In this document: positions 37,301-46,083 of the stretch, piece by piece
Layout of the letters: each line of letters begins with the position of its first letter
Position numbering within the stretch: the stretch's first letter is position 1
From: Loktanella sp. DSM 29012
GTDB lineage: Bacteria; Pseudomonadota; Alphaproteobacteria; Rhodobacterales; Rhodobacteraceae
Length of the DNA stretch: 64,000 bases
Reading direction: 5' to 3'
Assembly (NCBI RefSeq): GCF_900110705.1
Contig: NZ_FOEJ01000003.1
Coordinates: forward strand, 62,001 to 126,000
Made by a program: the position numbers and the translations under genes
The notes under the pieces: model-generated
What the model saw: only the letters and a program-made list of their open reading frames with translations
The model's database searches: none
Told to the model about the DNA's origin: nothing

Positions 37301-38314
37301 GAGGCAACACGGTTGCACCCCGAAGCGTTCCAACCGCAGCGCCGGTCGGAGGAAGGCGCACGCCTGCGCAGCTACAAGGCACCCGGCAAGGTGGTAGGGT
37401 TGTTCCTGGACCTGCCGTTGATCCGGGGTGATGAGGTGCCGCATGAGCCACATTTCGCCACGACTTCGCAAAACTGGGGGGCAGCGGTAGCCCTTTATTC
37501 GGCCCCGTCCGACAATGGCTATGTCCTGCAGGATGTTTTCCGCAGGCGCAGCGTCATCGGAGAGCTGACATCCCCTCTCGCGCGTGGTCGCACGGCACTG
37601 TGGGACCGGCAGACCTTGACCGTCAAGCTGGTGCACGGAGCGCTCTATGCAATTGATCCAGAGGACGTTCTGTTCGGCCGCAATGTGCTGGCGATCGGTG
37701 ACGGCAGCGCCGATGATTGGGAAATCGTACAATTTGCGCAAGCGCAGCTGATCGGGGACCGGACCTTTGCCCTGACAGAGCTGTTGCGCGGACAGGCCGG
37801 CAGTAGTGCGATGATCCGTGACAGCTGGCCTGCCGGGTCCAAGGTGGTGCTGATGGACGGCCGACCAGAGCAGGTGACGATACCGACCTTCGCACGGGGA
37901 CAGCGGCGGCATTTCCGGTTCGGCCCGGTCAAGCGTCCTTATACCGACCGCAGCTACCGGCATGTTGTCGAGGCGTTCAAAGGCAACGGCTATCGGCCAT
38001 ACCCTGTTGTGCATCTAAAGGCGGATTTTGTCCCAGCGGGGTTGAACGTGGCATGGATCAGGCAGACGCGGATTGACGGCGACCATTGGGGACGCGGTGA
38101 TGTGCCGCTGGGCGAGGAACGTGAACGCTATGTCGTACAGGTCAGGCAGGGTGACCTGATCCTGCGCGAGGACACGGTATCGGCATCGGCATGGACCTAT
38201 CCGCGTGATGACGGGCTGGCCGAGGTCGGGAATGCAGCCTTTGTTGTCGCAGTCGCGCAATTGTCCGAACGCTATGGCACCGGTCCCTTCGTGTCGATCA
38301 ACGTGGGGGGCTGA
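34394..38314 (+). CDS. GTA gene 15: host-specificity / tail tip megatron protein
   Basis: Largest GTA protein, 1306 residues. An N-terminal hydrophobic Gly/Ala stretch (about 5-45), a conserved region with AIPRLHGRMRLAGHVIWAT, a TIM-barrel domain from about 430 to 740 (YAADWSEYHGYQP, DFIGIDNYMPLSDWRDGEDH, IWFTEFGCAAIDKGTNQPNK, glycoside-hydrolase-like), and a tail-protein domain towards the C terminus. It forms the tail fibre/megatron that contacts the recipient cell. Intact despite the broken terminase and capsid genes. Its stop overlaps the next ORF by one base. Confidence 0.93.
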   Translation: MATLALSAAGMAAGGSLGGSVLGLSTAVIGRAVGATIGRQIDQRILGTGSEPVEVGQVDRFRLMGASEGAAIPRLHGRMRLAGHVIWATAFQENSTVTGGGGKGAPRTPDPEVTTYSYTVSMALALCEGQIARVGRVWADGVEVSPVDLNMRVYRGSKTQQPDPKIAVVEGAANTPAYRGIAYVVFEDLPLGQFGNRVPQFTFEVMRPAEPGTPEALADLSQQVRAVAMIPGTGEYALGTRQVELSAGFGDSRAINVNSPSGGTDFSTSALALEEELPKCRSVSLVVSWFGTDLRCGHCDVRPMVEQYQSEGDDPWIVCDTNRYFAQRVPRIDGRPVYGGTPSDASVIQAIRDLSARGMEPMFYPFILMTQLAGNDLPNPWTGDTGQPRLPWRGRITLSRAPGQAQSPDRSAAAAGEVADFMGLAQADDFVRDGEFVRYTGPAGWGYRRFILHYAHLCRIAGGVKAFCIGSEMRGLTQIRGAGDSFPAVAALRQLAADVRGILGPGCKISYAADWSEYHGYQPAGTADKYFHLDPLWASDDIDFIGIDNYMPLSDWRDGEDHSDASAGSIYDLDYLRANVAGGEGFDWYYPTPEARAAQRRVPITDGDGEPWVWRYKDLSGWWQNRHHDRIGGVRFAVPTPWVPGSKPIWFTEFGCAAIDKGTNQPNKFLDPKSSESLLPRYSSGARDDFMQMQYLRAIWGHYAVPQNNPLSETGPYRGRMLDMDRAHVWCWDARPFPHFPANAALWSDGDNYARGHWLNGRATARTLAGVVAEICAEVGLTRVDVSHLYGVVRGYVIDRVGTARAALQPLLLAYGVEVAERDGVLVFRNRNGAAVGRITQDDLVLDDERGADILHIRAPEAEVTGRVQVGYVESEADYAVSVAQAVHASEQTTTTARTEFPLVLTRTEGARIAHRWINEARTGRDTVAFSIPQSRGALGAGDVIELNDAGLAGRYRIDRIEEMGIRRIEATRLHPEAFQPQRRSEEGARLRSYKAPGKVVGLFLDLPLIRGDEVPHEPHFATTSQNWGAAVALYSAPSDNGYVLQDVFRRRSVIGELTSPLARGRTALWDRQTLTVKLVHGALYAIDPEDVLFGRNVLAIGDGSADDWEIVQFAQAQLIGDRTFALTELLRGQAGSSAMIRDSWPAGSKVVLMDGRPEQVTIPTFARGQRRHFRFGPVKRPYTDRSYRHVVEAFKGNGYRPYPVVHLKADFVPAGLNVAWIRQTRIDGDHWGRGDVPLGEERERYVVQVRQGDLILREDTVSASAWTYPRDDGLAEVGNAAFVVAVAQLSERYGTGPFVSINVGG

Positions 38315-38622
38315 TGCGGCCTGTCGGTCTGCTGGACCTTGATGCCGTGGCGCGTTGTCTGTGTGCTGCTACAGTCCAGCAGCAATATGATCTGGCCCGC
38401 GAAATTGTCGGACGGGCCGATGTGGCCGACCGGTATCGCAAGCGACTTGGGCGGCGGCACGCGGTCTATGGTGATGGCACATTGAGTGCGGCCACTGCGC
38501 CATATGCCACTGTGCGCGGGCGTGTCGTGGAACAGACTTATCTGGCAGCGCTGCGCATCGTGGTTGATGTGCTGATCGAGAGGCGCGGCTTTTGCTTTTC
38601 GGAGCGTCGCTCTATATGGTGA
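38314..38622 (+). CDS. Small conserved-type ORF after the GTA megatron gene
   Basis: Protein of 102 residues of unknown function. It begins at the last base of gene 15 (TGATG), so it is translationally coupled to it. The sequence LLDLDAVARCLCAATVQQQYDLAREIV... is helical, with two neighbouring Cys, and includes ADVADRYRKRLGRRHAVYGDG. Small ORFs of this kind follow gene 15 in other Rhodobacterales GTA clusters, so it is probably a real GTA-linked gene. The next gene, cysE, starts 25 bp later. Confidence 0.65.
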   Translation: MRPVGLLDLDAVARCLCAATVQQQYDLAREIVGRADVADRYRKRLGRRHAVYGDGTLSAATAPYATVRGRVVEQTYLAALRIVVDVLIERRGFCFSERRSIW

Positions 38623-38647
38623 CCAAAGATCACGCGAGGGTGCCGCC

Positions 38648-39457
38648 ATGGCCATATCACAATCACAGCTGCATAGCATCGACCCTGTCTGGGATGAGAT
38701 CAGGGGTGATGCAGAGCGCGCGGTGCGCAAGACACCCGCAATGGGTGCGATGTTCCATGCCGGGGTGTTGCAACATGAGACGTTCAATGATGCGCTGGCC
38801 TACCGGCTTGCGCTGAAACTGGCATCCAACGAGATGTCGGCACAAAACGTGCGCGAGATCGCAGACGATATTTATGGTCGCGCACCACGGTTGGCGCTGG
38901 ATGCGCGTGCAGATCTGGTCGCGACGTTCGAACGCGATCCGGCCTGCCACCGCATGATGCAACCATTGATGTTCTTCAAAGGATTTCAGGCGGTTCAGTC
39001 ACACCGGCTGGCGCATTTCCTGTGGCGCGACGGACAGGCTGATCTGGCCTATTTCATCCAGATGCGTGCATCCGAGGTGTTCGGGGTCGATATTCACCCC
39101 GGTGCCAAGATCGGCAAGGGTCTGATGATCGACCATGCGCATTCCGTTGTGGTTGGTGAAACCGCGATCGTCGGGGATAATGTGTCGATGCTGCATTCCG
39201 TGACCCTTGGCGGGACCGGCAAGGACGAGGAAAAGCGGCATCCGACCATCGAAAGCGGCGTCCTGATCGGTGCAGGTGCAAAGGTTCTGGGCAATATCAC
39301 TGTGGGCCATTGCAGCCGTGTGGCGGCAGGGTCGGTCGTCCTGCACGATGTGCCTGCAATGAAAACGGTTGCAGGCGTTCCCGCCAAGATCGTGGGCGAG
39401 GCGGGGTGTTCACAACCGTCGATCCTGATGGATCATATGCTGGGTCCGATGGACTGA
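38648..39457 (+). CDS. cysE: Serine O-acetyltransferase
   Basis: Makes O-acetylserine from serine and acetyl-CoA for cysteine synthesis; cytoplasmic, 269 residues. The N-terminal helical domain (IDPVWDEIRGDAERAV) precedes a left-handed beta-helix of hexapeptide repeats (VFGVDIHPGAKIGKGLMIDH, VVGETAIVGDNVSMLHSVT, LGGTGKDEEKRHPTIE) with the catalytic Asp/His set. It is followed by a bidirectional terminator. It is not a GTA gene, just the first chromosomal neighbour. Confidence 0.95.
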   Translation: MAISQSQLHSIDPVWDEIRGDAERAVRKTPAMGAMFHAGVLQHETFNDALAYRLALKLASNEMSAQNVREIADDIYGRAPRLALDARADLVATFERDPACHRMMQPLMFFKGFQAVQSHRLAHFLWRDGQADLAYFIQMRASEVFGVDIHPGAKIGKGLMIDHAHSVVVGETAIVGDNVSMLHSVTLGGTGKDEEKRHPTIESGVLIGAGAKVLGNITVGHCSRVAAGSVVLHDVPAMKTVAGVPAKIVGEAGCSQPSILMDHMLGPMD

Positions 39458-39476
39458 ATGATTTGACTTCAAAATG

Positions 39477-39505
39477 AAAACGCCGGGTCAGTGACCCGGC
39501 GTTTT
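39477..39505. terminator. Bidirectional terminator between cysE and pdhC
   Basis: Stem AAAACGCCGGGTCA / TGACCCGGCGTTTT almost without loop, T-runs on both strands, between convergent cysE (plus) and the pdh operon (minus). Confidence 0.85.
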
Positions 39506-39524
39506 GTGTTTTGGTTGCGGTGGT

Positions 39525-40874
39525 TCAGGCCAACATCGTCATCGGATTTTCAAGGTTGTCCTTGATCGCTGCCAGCAGGTTTGCCCCCAGCGCACCGTCG
39601 ATGACCCGGTGATCGACCGACAAGGTCACGGACATGACCATACCCACGGACAATTCACCGTCCTTGCCGACAATGGCTTTCTTGACGCCCGCGCCGACCG
39701 CGAGGATCGCAGAATGTGGCGGGTTGATGATGGCGTCAAAGTTGTCGATGCCGAACATTCCCAGGTTCGAAATCGCAAAGCTGCCGCCCTGATATTCGTG
39801 CGGTGCCAGTTTGCGGTCGCGGGCGCGGGATGCCAGGTCCTTCATCTCTGACGACAGGGCCGACAGCGATTTCATCTCGGCGTCTTTCAGCACCGGGGTG
39901 AACAGGCCGCCTTCGATGGCGACGGCAACGGCGACGTCGGACTTTTCAAATCGCAGCGTGCGGTCGTTGGCCCAGACGGCGTTTGCTTCTGGCACCTGTT
40001 GCAGGGCCAGCGCGCAGGCCTTGATGATGAAATCGTTGACCGACAGCTTGACGCCGCGCCCTTCGAGCTGGGCATTCAGCTGGCTGCGAAATTTCATCAG
40101 CGCATCCAGCTGGATATCCCGGCGCAGATAGAAATGCGGCACGGTCTGCTTGGCCTCGGTCAGGCGGGCGGCGACGGTTTTGCGCATGCCGTCGAGTTTG
40201 ACCTCTTCAAACGGGCGACCCTCGTAGGTTTTGAGGATGACATCCGTTGATGGACCAGTTGCCATCGCACCACCTTTGGGTGCGTCCGCCTTGGCCGCAG
40301 GTGCAGCTGCTTCGGCTTTTGCCGTGGCAGGCTGGGCCGTCACGTTTTCAACGTCAGCCTTGACAATACGGCCACGCGGGCCGGACCCGGTGATGTTGGC
40401 AAGGTCGAGGCCCTTGTCCGCGGCGATCCGGCGGGCGAGGGGGGAGGCAAAGATGCGCTCACCGTTCTTGGAACCCGCTGCCGGGGCTGCGGGCTTGTCC
40501 TCTTGCGCGGCCGATCCGGACCGGCCGTAACCGGCGGCGGGTTCAGTCGCCTCGGACGGTTCTGCCGGGGCAGCGTTTGATGACGCAGGTGCGGGTTTGG
40601 CGTCTGCGCCGCCGATGTCGTCGGCAGTTTCGCCATCGGCCAGAAGGATCGCGATCACGTCGTTGACCTTTACGCCTTCGGTGCCTTCGGCCACGGTGAT
40701 CTTGCCGATGACACCTTCGTCCACGGCTTCGAATTCCATCGTGGCCTTGTCGGTTTCGATTTCGGCCAGCAGATCGCCGGACTGCACGGTGTCGCCTTCC
40801 TTGACCAGCCATTTGGCCAGCGTGCCTTCCTCCATCGTGGGGGACAGGGCGGGCATCAGGATTTCAATGGGCAT
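39525..40874 (-). CDS. pdhC: Pyruvate dehydrogenase E2, dihydrolipoamide acetyltransferase
   Basis: Core of the pyruvate dehydrogenase complex, 449 residues, transferring the acetyl group to CoA. One N-terminal lipoyl domain with the lipoylated Lys in [13 protein letters not shown] (about residue 43), an Ala/Pro linker, an E1/E3-binding domain ([17 protein letters not shown]) and the catalytic domain ending with [11 protein letters not shown] (His and Asp). Third gene of pdhA-pdhB-pdhC on the minus strand, 12 bp after pdhB. Confidence 0.96.
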   Translation of the reverse strand: MPIEILMPALSPTMEEGTLAKWLVKEGDTVQSGDLLAEIETDKATMEFEAVDEGVIGKITVAEGTEGVKVNDVIAILLADGETADDIGGADAKPAPASSNAAPAEPSEATEPAAGYGRSGSAAQEDKPAAPAAGSKNGERIFASPLARRIAADKGLDLANITGSGPRGRIVKADVENVTAQPATAKAEAAAPAAKADAPKGGAMATGPSTDVILKTYEGRPFEEVKLDGMRKTVAARLTEAKQTVPHFYLRRDIQLDALMKFRSQLNAQLEGRGVKLSVNDFIIKACALALQQVPEANAVWANDRTLRFEKSDVAVAVAIEGGLFTPVLKDAEMKSLSALSSEMKDLASRARDRKLAPHEYQGGSFAISNLGMFGIDNFDAIINPPHSAILAVGAGVKKAIVGKDGELSVGMVMSVTLSVDHRVIDGALGANLLAAIKDNLENPMTMLA

Positions 40875-40886
40875 GTCCTAAAATCC

Positions 40887-42266
40887 TTATTTGTAAGTGA
40901 CTTGTTTGCAGGCTTCGACCACCTCGTCGGTGGTGATCAGGGCATGCTTTTCAAGGTTGGCGGCATAGGGCATGGGCACGTCCTTGCCGGTGCATGTGAT
41001 GACGGGCGCATCCAGATAGTCGAACGCCTCTTGCATGATCACACCGCTGATGTAGCCGCCGACGCTGCCTTGCGGCCAGCCTTCCTCGACGGTGACGCAG
41101 CGGTTTGTCTTGCGCACGGATTCGAGGATCGTGGCAGTATCCATCGGGCGCAGGGTGCGCAGGTTGATGACCTCGGCCTTGATGCCTTCTTCGGCCAGCT
41201 TGTCAGCCGCTTCCAGCGCGTAGGTCATGCCGATACCAAAGGACACGATGGTCACATCATCGCCGTCGCGTTCGATCTTGGCCTTGCCGAAGGGGATGGT
41301 GAAATCATCCATCACAGGCACATCAAAGGACCGACCATACAGGATTTCGTTCTCCAGGAAGATGACCGGATTGGGGTCGCGAATGGCCGTTTTCATCAGA
41401 CCTTTGGCGTCTGCCGCAGAATAGGGCATCACGACCTTGAGGCCGGGAATCTGCATGAACCATGCCGCGTAGTCCTGGCTGTGCTGCGCGCCCACGCGGG
41501 CAGCGGCACCATTGGGACCACGGAACACCATGGGCGCACCCATCTGGCCGCCGGACATATACAGTGTCTTTGCGGCAGAGTTGATGATCTGGTCCATCGC
41601 CTGCATGGCAAAGTTGAATGTCATGAATTCCACGATGGGACGCAGACCGCCAAAGGCAGCACCCACGCCGATCCCGGCAAAACCATGTTCGGTGATTGGT
41701 GTGTCGATCACGCGGCGTGCGCCGAATTCGTCCAACAGACCCTGGGAAATCTTGTAGGCACCCTGATATTCGGCGACTTCTTCGCCCATCAGAAAGACGC
41801 TTTCGTCGCGGCGCATTTCCTCGGCCATGGCGTCGCGCAAGGCTTCGCGGACGGTGGTTTTCTTGACCTCCGTGCCCTCGGGCCAGTCCGGGGTCCGGTC
41901 GGACGGGGCTGGCGCGGGGTGCGTCTTGGCCGCGGCGGGGGCTGTTTCGGACGATTGTTCCTTGTCGGCTGCCACGGGCTGTTGCGACTGGCTGTCGTCG
42001 ATCTCTGCGTCGTCCATGCTTTCGCCGTCTTCCAGCAGCACGGCGATCACGTCATTGACCTTTACGCCTTCGGTGCCTTCGGGGATGACGATCTTGCCGA
42101 TCGTGCCTTCTTCGACGGCCTCGAATTCCATCGTGGCCTTGTCGGTTTCGATTTCGGCAAGGATGTCACCAGACGAAACGGTGTCACCTTCCTTGACCAG
42201 CCATTTGGCCAGCGTGCCTTCTTCCATCGTGGGGCTCAGGGCGGGCATCAGAATTTCGGTTGCCAT
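40887..42266 (-). CDS. pdhB: Pyruvate dehydrogenase E1 component subunit beta, with lipoyl domain
   Basis: Protein of 459 residues with an extra N-terminal lipoyl domain ([17 protein letters not shown], the same motif as in E2), a Glu/Asp/Ala/Pro linker to about residue 125, and then the transketolase-like E1-beta domain ([55 protein letters not shown]). E1-beta with its own lipoyl arm is known from alphaproteobacteria such as Sinorhizobium and Zymomonas. Starts 3 bp after pdhA. Confidence 0.96.
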   Translation of the reverse strand: MATEILMPALSPTMEEGTLAKWLVKEGDTVSSGDILAEIETDKATMEFEAVEEGTIGKIVIPEGTEGVKVNDVIAVLLEDGESMDDAEIDDSQSQQPVAADKEQSSETAPAAAKTHPAPAPSDRTPDWPEGTEVKKTTVREALRDAMAEEMRRDESVFLMGEEVAEYQGAYKISQGLLDEFGARRVIDTPITEHGFAGIGVGAAFGGLRPIVEFMTFNFAMQAMDQIINSAAKTLYMSGGQMGAPMVFRGPNGAAARVGAQHSQDYAAWFMQIPGLKVVMPYSAADAKGLMKTAIRDPNPVIFLENEILYGRSFDVPVMDDFTIPFGKAKIERDGDDVTIVSFGIGMTYALEAADKLAEEGIKAEVINLRTLRPMDTATILESVRKTNRCVTVEEGWPQGSVGGYISGVIMQEAFDYLDAPVITCTGKDVPMPYAANLEKHALITTDEVVEACKQVTYK

Positions 42267-42269
42267 CGA

Positions 42270-43280
42270 TCAAGCCTCCTGCGGAACTTCGGTTGCGTAA
42301 ATGTCGGTCCACAGCTCTTCGAGTGCGGGTTCGGGGCTTTCCTTGGCGAATTCTGCGGATTCGTTGACGATGCCCTTGATTTCCTTGTCAATCGCCTTGA
42401 GGTCGTCCTCGGTCGCATGATTGCCGGTCAGCAGCAGATCGCGGATCTGTTCGATCGGATCGCGCTCGTCCCGCATTTTCTGGACCTCTTCGCGGGTCCG
42501 GTATTTTGCGGGATCGGACATGGAATGCCCACGGTAGCGGTAGGTCTTGATTTCCAGGATATAGGGGCCCTTGCCGGCGCGGCAGTGGGCCACAGCCTTT
42601 TCGCCGGCCTCCTTGACCGCCAGCACGTCCATGCCGTCGACCTCTTCGCCGGGAATGCCGTAGGCGGCCCCGCGTTCCCAGTAGCTGGGGGATTTAGTGG
42701 ACCGTTGCGTGGATGTGCCCATCGCATATTGGTTGTTTTCGATCACGAAAATCACCGGCAGATCCCACAGTTCGGCCATGTTGTAGGTCTCGTAGACCTG
42801 ACCCTGGTTGGCAGCGCCATCGCCGAAATAGGTGAATGTGACGTTGTCGTTGCCCTTGTACTTGTCGGCAAAGGCCAGACCGGCACCCAGTGGCACCTGT
42901 GCCGCGACGATCCCGTGACCGCCGTAGAAATGCTTTTCCTTCGAGAACATGTGCATGCTCCCGCCCTTGCCCTTGGAATAGCCACCTTCGCGGCCGGTCA
43001 ATTCGGCCATCACGCCCTTGGGGTCCATGCCGCAGGCCAGCATATGACCGTGGTCGCGATAGGATGTGACGCGCTTGTCACCTTCCTTGGCGGCGGCCTC
43101 GAGGCCGACAACAACAGCTTCCTGGCCGATGTAGAGGTGGCAGAAACCACCGATCAGGCCCATGCCGTACAATTGTCCGGCCTTTTCCTCGAAACGCCGG
43201 ATCATCAGCATGTCGCGGTAGTAGCCTTTCAGCTCTTCCGCCGACACATTCGGCTGGGCGTCCTTTTTCTTTGGCGGCAT
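42270..43280 (-). CDS. pdhA: Pyruvate dehydrogenase E1 component subunit alpha
   Basis: Thiamine-diphosphate subunit of 336 residues that decarboxylates pyruvate with PdhB. The TPP motif lies in TYFGDGAANQGQVYETYN (GDG...N), and the phosphorylation-loop-like YRYRGHSMSDPAKYRTREEV is typical of E1-alpha. First gene of the pdhABC operon, with about 100 bp of upstream DNA holding the promoter. A small inverted repeat GTTTA-GTGT-TAAAC at 43310-43323 lies there and may be an operator. Confidence 0.96.
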   Translation of the reverse strand: MPPKKKDAQPNVSAEELKGYYRDMLMIRRFEEKAGQLYGMGLIGGFCHLYIGQEAVVVGLEAAAKEGDKRVTSYRDHGHMLACGMDPKGVMAELTGREGGYSKGKGGSMHMFSKEKHFYGGHGIVAAQVPLGAGLAFADKYKGNDNVTFTYFGDGAANQGQVYETYNMAELWDLPVIFVIENNQYAMGTSTQRSTKSPSYWERGAAYGIPGEEVDGMDVLAVKEAGEKAVAHCRAGKGPYILEIKTYRYRGHSMSDPAKYRTREEVQKMRDERDPIEQIRDLLLTGNHATEDDLKAIDKEIKGIVNESAEFAKESPEPALEELWTDIYATEVPQEA

Positions 43281-43386
43281 CGCGGGTCCCCTCGTGGTTC
43301 CAGAGAATTGTTTAGTGTTAAACTATTCTGTGAACATAGAACGGGACGCAGGGTAACGCAACGCGATCGCCGCAAAAAGCTGCGGG

Positions 43387-43686
43387 TCAGCGGATCACCA
43401 TCTCGTCCGTGCGGATCAGGCCCAGCACGTCGCGGGCCTGTTCGTCCAGCAGATCAAGGTCGAGGTATTTGTCCGACAGCCGCATGGTCAGGTTTTCCAT
43501 GCGGGCGACCTCGGCGCGCAGCTGTTCCAACTCGACCTCCAGCGCGCGACCCTCGGCGGCGATGCCACTACGTTTGAGAACGCCGTAGTCGCCCTGAATC
43601 GCGGCAAAGGTGAAATAGAACCCTAACGCCAGTGCGCCCAGAAAATAGATCAAGGTCCCGATTGCGGGTCTTTTTTGTCGTGTCAT
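43387..43686 (-). CDS. Septum formation initiator family protein (FtsB/DivIC-like)
   Basis: Bitopic division protein of 99 residues: a short basic cytoplasmic tail (MTRQKRPA), one membrane helix (IGTLIYFLGALALGFYFTFA) and a periplasmic coiled coil (ALEVELEQLRAEVARMENLT), the FtsB plan. The ATG at 43686 is preceded by AAGAGGCAAGC; an upstream in-frame start at 43725 adds 13 residues without a good ribosome-binding site. It stands between pdhA and the aldolase gene, the usual Rhodobacterales location. Confidence 0.85.
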   Translation of the reverse strand: MTRQKRPAIGTLIYFLGALALGFYFTFAAIQGDYGVLKRSGIAAEGRALEVELEQLRAEVARMENLTMRLSDKYLDLDLLDEQARDVLGLIRTDEMVIR

Positions 43687-43794
43687 GCTTGCCTCTTGGG
43701 TCGCGTTGTTGTCCGCGATTGGCATGACATTAACACGGCAGCCGGGAATGTGAATCCCCGGCGCGGAAAAACCCTGTTGCGTGGCGTGTTGGAC

Positions 43795-44685
43795 TCAGCC
43801 CGTGACGGATGCTGCGTAGATCGACGCGATATTGCGTCCGATGGCGGCGTTGAATGCCGTGTCCTCTTGGCGGGCTGACAATCCTTCGGTCAGTGCACGC
43901 GAAAAACTGGCGATGATCCCGGGATTGCGCGCCAGACGGGCGGTCGCCTCGTTCAGGTCATAGCCGCCGGACAGGGCAACGACACGCATCACCTTGGGGT
44001 GGTTGACCAGCGCATCGTATTGTCCGGGTGTTTCGGGCAAGGTCAGTTTGATCATGACCTCGGTGCCATCGGGCAGCATGTCCAGCTGACGCAGCATCGC
44101 ATCCAGCAGCAACGCTTCGGCCGCTGCCTTGTCCGGGATCGAAATGGTGATTTCAGGTTCCAGGATCGGCATCATCTTGTGCAACAGGACCTGCCGGCCA
44201 ATGTCGAATTGCTGTGCGACGATCGCCTCGATCCCCGCAGGATTTGCAGCATGGATGACCGACCGTTCCTTGGTCCCGAACACACCGAGCATGTAGGCGC
44301 GTTGCAGCGTGTGATCCAGCCCGCCAATCGGTTTCATCAGCTGGACGCCGTTTGCCGTGTCTTCCAGCCCGTGGTCGATTTTCAGAAATGGCACGACGTG
44401 CTGGTCTTCCCACAGGTGACGGGGCGCGGGTTTGCCTTCGAATGCGCGGTCCATCGTCTGCTCGAACAGGATCGCACCCAGCACCTTGCTGCCGCTGAAA
44501 TCCGGGGCTGCCACGATGCGGGCCCGCATGGCGTGGATCAGGTCAAACATCTCGTCGTCATTCGACCAGTCCTTTTCGGACAGACCGTAGGCGGCCAAGG
44601 CCTTGGGGGTCGACCCGCCACTTTGATCCAGCGCGGCAATGAATCCCTTTGCCGTGCGCATCTGGTTTGCCATGTCCTGATTCAT
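43795..44685 (-). CDS. Class I fructose-bisphosphate aldolase
   Basis: Schiff-base aldolase of 296 residues: AALDQSGGSTPKALAAYG near residue 20, HAMRARIVAAPDF, ILFEQTMDR, and VLLHKMMPILEPEI where the Schiff-base Lys is expected. It splits fructose 1,6-bisphosphate in glycolysis or forms it in gluconeogenesis. It follows pgk on the minus strand after 94 bp with a hairpin between, so both belong to one glycolytic/gluconeogenic unit. Confidence 0.92.
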   Translation of the reverse strand: MNQDMANQMRTAKGFIAALDQSGGSTPKALAAYGLSEKDWSNDDEMFDLIHAMRARIVAAPDFSGSKVLGAILFEQTMDRAFEGKPAPRHLWEDQHVVPFLKIDHGLEDTANGVQLMKPIGGLDHTLQRAYMLGVFGTKERSVIHAANPAGIEAIVAQQFDIGRQVLLHKMMPILEPEITISIPDKAAAEALLLDAMLRQLDMLPDGTEVMIKLTLPETPGQYDALVNHPKVMRVVALSGGYDLNEATARLARNPGIIASFSRALTEGLSARQEDTAFNAAIGRNIASIYAASVTG

Positions 44686-44746
44686 CGTCGGGGCCTCCTG
44701 TGATTCATTGCCTTACGGTTAGGCAAGACCCCGACGATAGACAATT

Positions 44747-44783
44747 CTGATAGCGCAAACCGTAATTTAGTTAACGCTATCAG
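44747..44783 (-). terminator. Hairpin between pgk and the aldolase gene
   Basis: Inverted repeat CTGATAGCG (44747-44755) and CGCTATCAG (44775-44783) that includes the pgk stop codon. No strong T-run follows on the minus strand (AATTGTCTATC), so it could be a weak terminator, an RNA stabiliser that sets the pgk/aldolase ratio, or an operator-like palindrome. Confidence 0.45.
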
Positions 44784-45958
44784 TCGCTCAGTGCGGCCAC
44801 ACCGGGCAGGGTCTTGCCTTCCATCCATTCCAGAAACGCGCCGCCCGCGGTCGAAACATAGGAAAAGTCATCGGCCACACCTGCCTTGTTCAGCGCCGCG
44901 ACGGTGTCGCCACCACCGGCCACCGAAATCAACGTGCCTGCCTTGGTCAGGCGTGCCGCCGATTGCGCTGCGGCGTTTGTTGCCGCATCAAAGGGCGCAA
45001 TTTCGAACGCGCCCAGCGGGCCGTTCCAGACCAGCGTTTTTGACCGTTCCAGCACCTGTTCGATATGGGCCACCGAATCCGGGCCTGCGTCCAGGATCAT
45101 CGCATCTGCCGGGCAATCCTCGGTCTTGACGGTTTCGTTGTCGGCACCCGCCTTGAATTCACGGGCCACGACGACGTCACGGGGCAGCAGGATTTCACAG
45201 CCCCTGTCGGCGGCCTTTTGCGCGATGGCGCGGGCGGTGTCGGCCAGATCGTGTTCACACAGCGATTTGCCCACGTCGATTCCCGATGCCGCAAGAAAGG
45301 TGTTCGCCATGCCGCCGCCGATAATCAGCGTGTCGACCTTTTCCACGAGGTTCGACAGCAGGTCCAGTTTGGTCGATACCTTGGCACCGCCGACGACGGC
45401 GACCACGGGGCGGTCGGGCTGGCCCAGGGCACGGTCCAGCGCGCCCAGTTCTTCGGCCATCAGGCGACCCGCGCAGGCCGGCAATTTGCGGGCCAGCGCT
45501 TCGGTGCTGGCATGGGCACGGTGGGCTGCGGAAAACGCATCGTTGACATAGACGTCGCCCAGGCTGGCCAGACGGGTTGCGAAACCGTCGTCATTGGATT
45601 CCTCGCCGGGGTTGAACCGCAGGTTTTCCAGCAGCGCCACGTCGCCCTGACCCAGCGCCGCGACACCCGCGCCATAATTGCCGTCAAGGAACGTCACCTT
45701 GCACCCCAGTGCTGTTTCCAGTGCCGGGACGATCTGGCCCAGCGACATTTCCGGCACGACCTTGCCCTTGGGCCTGTCGAAATGTGCCAGCAGGATGGGG
45801 GTGCCGCCTGCGGCCCTGATGTCGCGCACCGTCGGCACAATCCGGTCGATCCGCGTGGTATCCGTGACCTGTCCATTGGACACGGGGACATTGATATCCA
45901 CCCGCACCAGCACGCGTTTGCCGTCCAGATCCATATCGTCGAGTGTTTTCCAGCCCAT
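44780..45958 (-). CDS. pgk: Phosphoglycerate kinase
   Basis: Glycolytic/gluconeogenic kinase of 392 residues, usual length. N-terminal signature [20 protein letters not shown], substrate site [25 protein letters not shown], and the nucleotide motif [16 protein letters not shown] near the C terminus. It is transcribed on the minus strand upstream of the class I aldolase gene. The stop codon lies inside a 9-bp inverted repeat. Confidence 0.97.
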   Translation of the reverse strand: MGWKTLDDMDLDGKRVLVRVDINVPVSNGQVTDTTRIDRIVPTVRDIRAAGGTPILLAHFDRPKGKVVPEMSLGQIVPALETALGCKVTFLDGNYGAGVAALGQGDVALLENLRFNPGEESNDDGFATRLASLGDVYVNDAFSAAHRAHASTEALARKLPACAGRLMAEELGALDRALGQPDRPVVAVVGGAKVSTKLDLLSNLVEKVDTLIIGGGMANTFLAASGIDVGKSLCEHDLADTARAIAQKAADRGCEILLPRDVVVAREFKAGADNETVKTEDCPADAMILDAGPDSVAHIEQVLERSKTLVWNGPLGAFEIAPFDAATNAAAQSAARLTKAGTLISVAGGGDTVAALNKAGVADDFSYVSTAGGAFLEWMEGKTLPGVAALSD

Positions 45959-46083
45959 CGTGGCCTCCTGTCATTGGTTTCGTCATACCTGTGCCAACCG
46001 CCGCCTAGCGTCAACGGTGCCCGGTTGGCAATCACGCCGCTGCACCATATGTCAGTGCCAGAAATCAACAGGAGTGCGCCCAC

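Noticed and set aside
24492-38622. Active prophage
   Set aside because: No integrase, repressor, lysis or replication genes, no attachment sites; gene order and small tail genes match the Rhodobacterales gene transfer agent.
40902-43577. Open frame of 891 codons on the plus strand across pdhA-pdhB-pdhC
   Set aside because: It is antisense to three well-supported enzyme genes and shows no protein-family signal; long antisense frames are common at this GC content.
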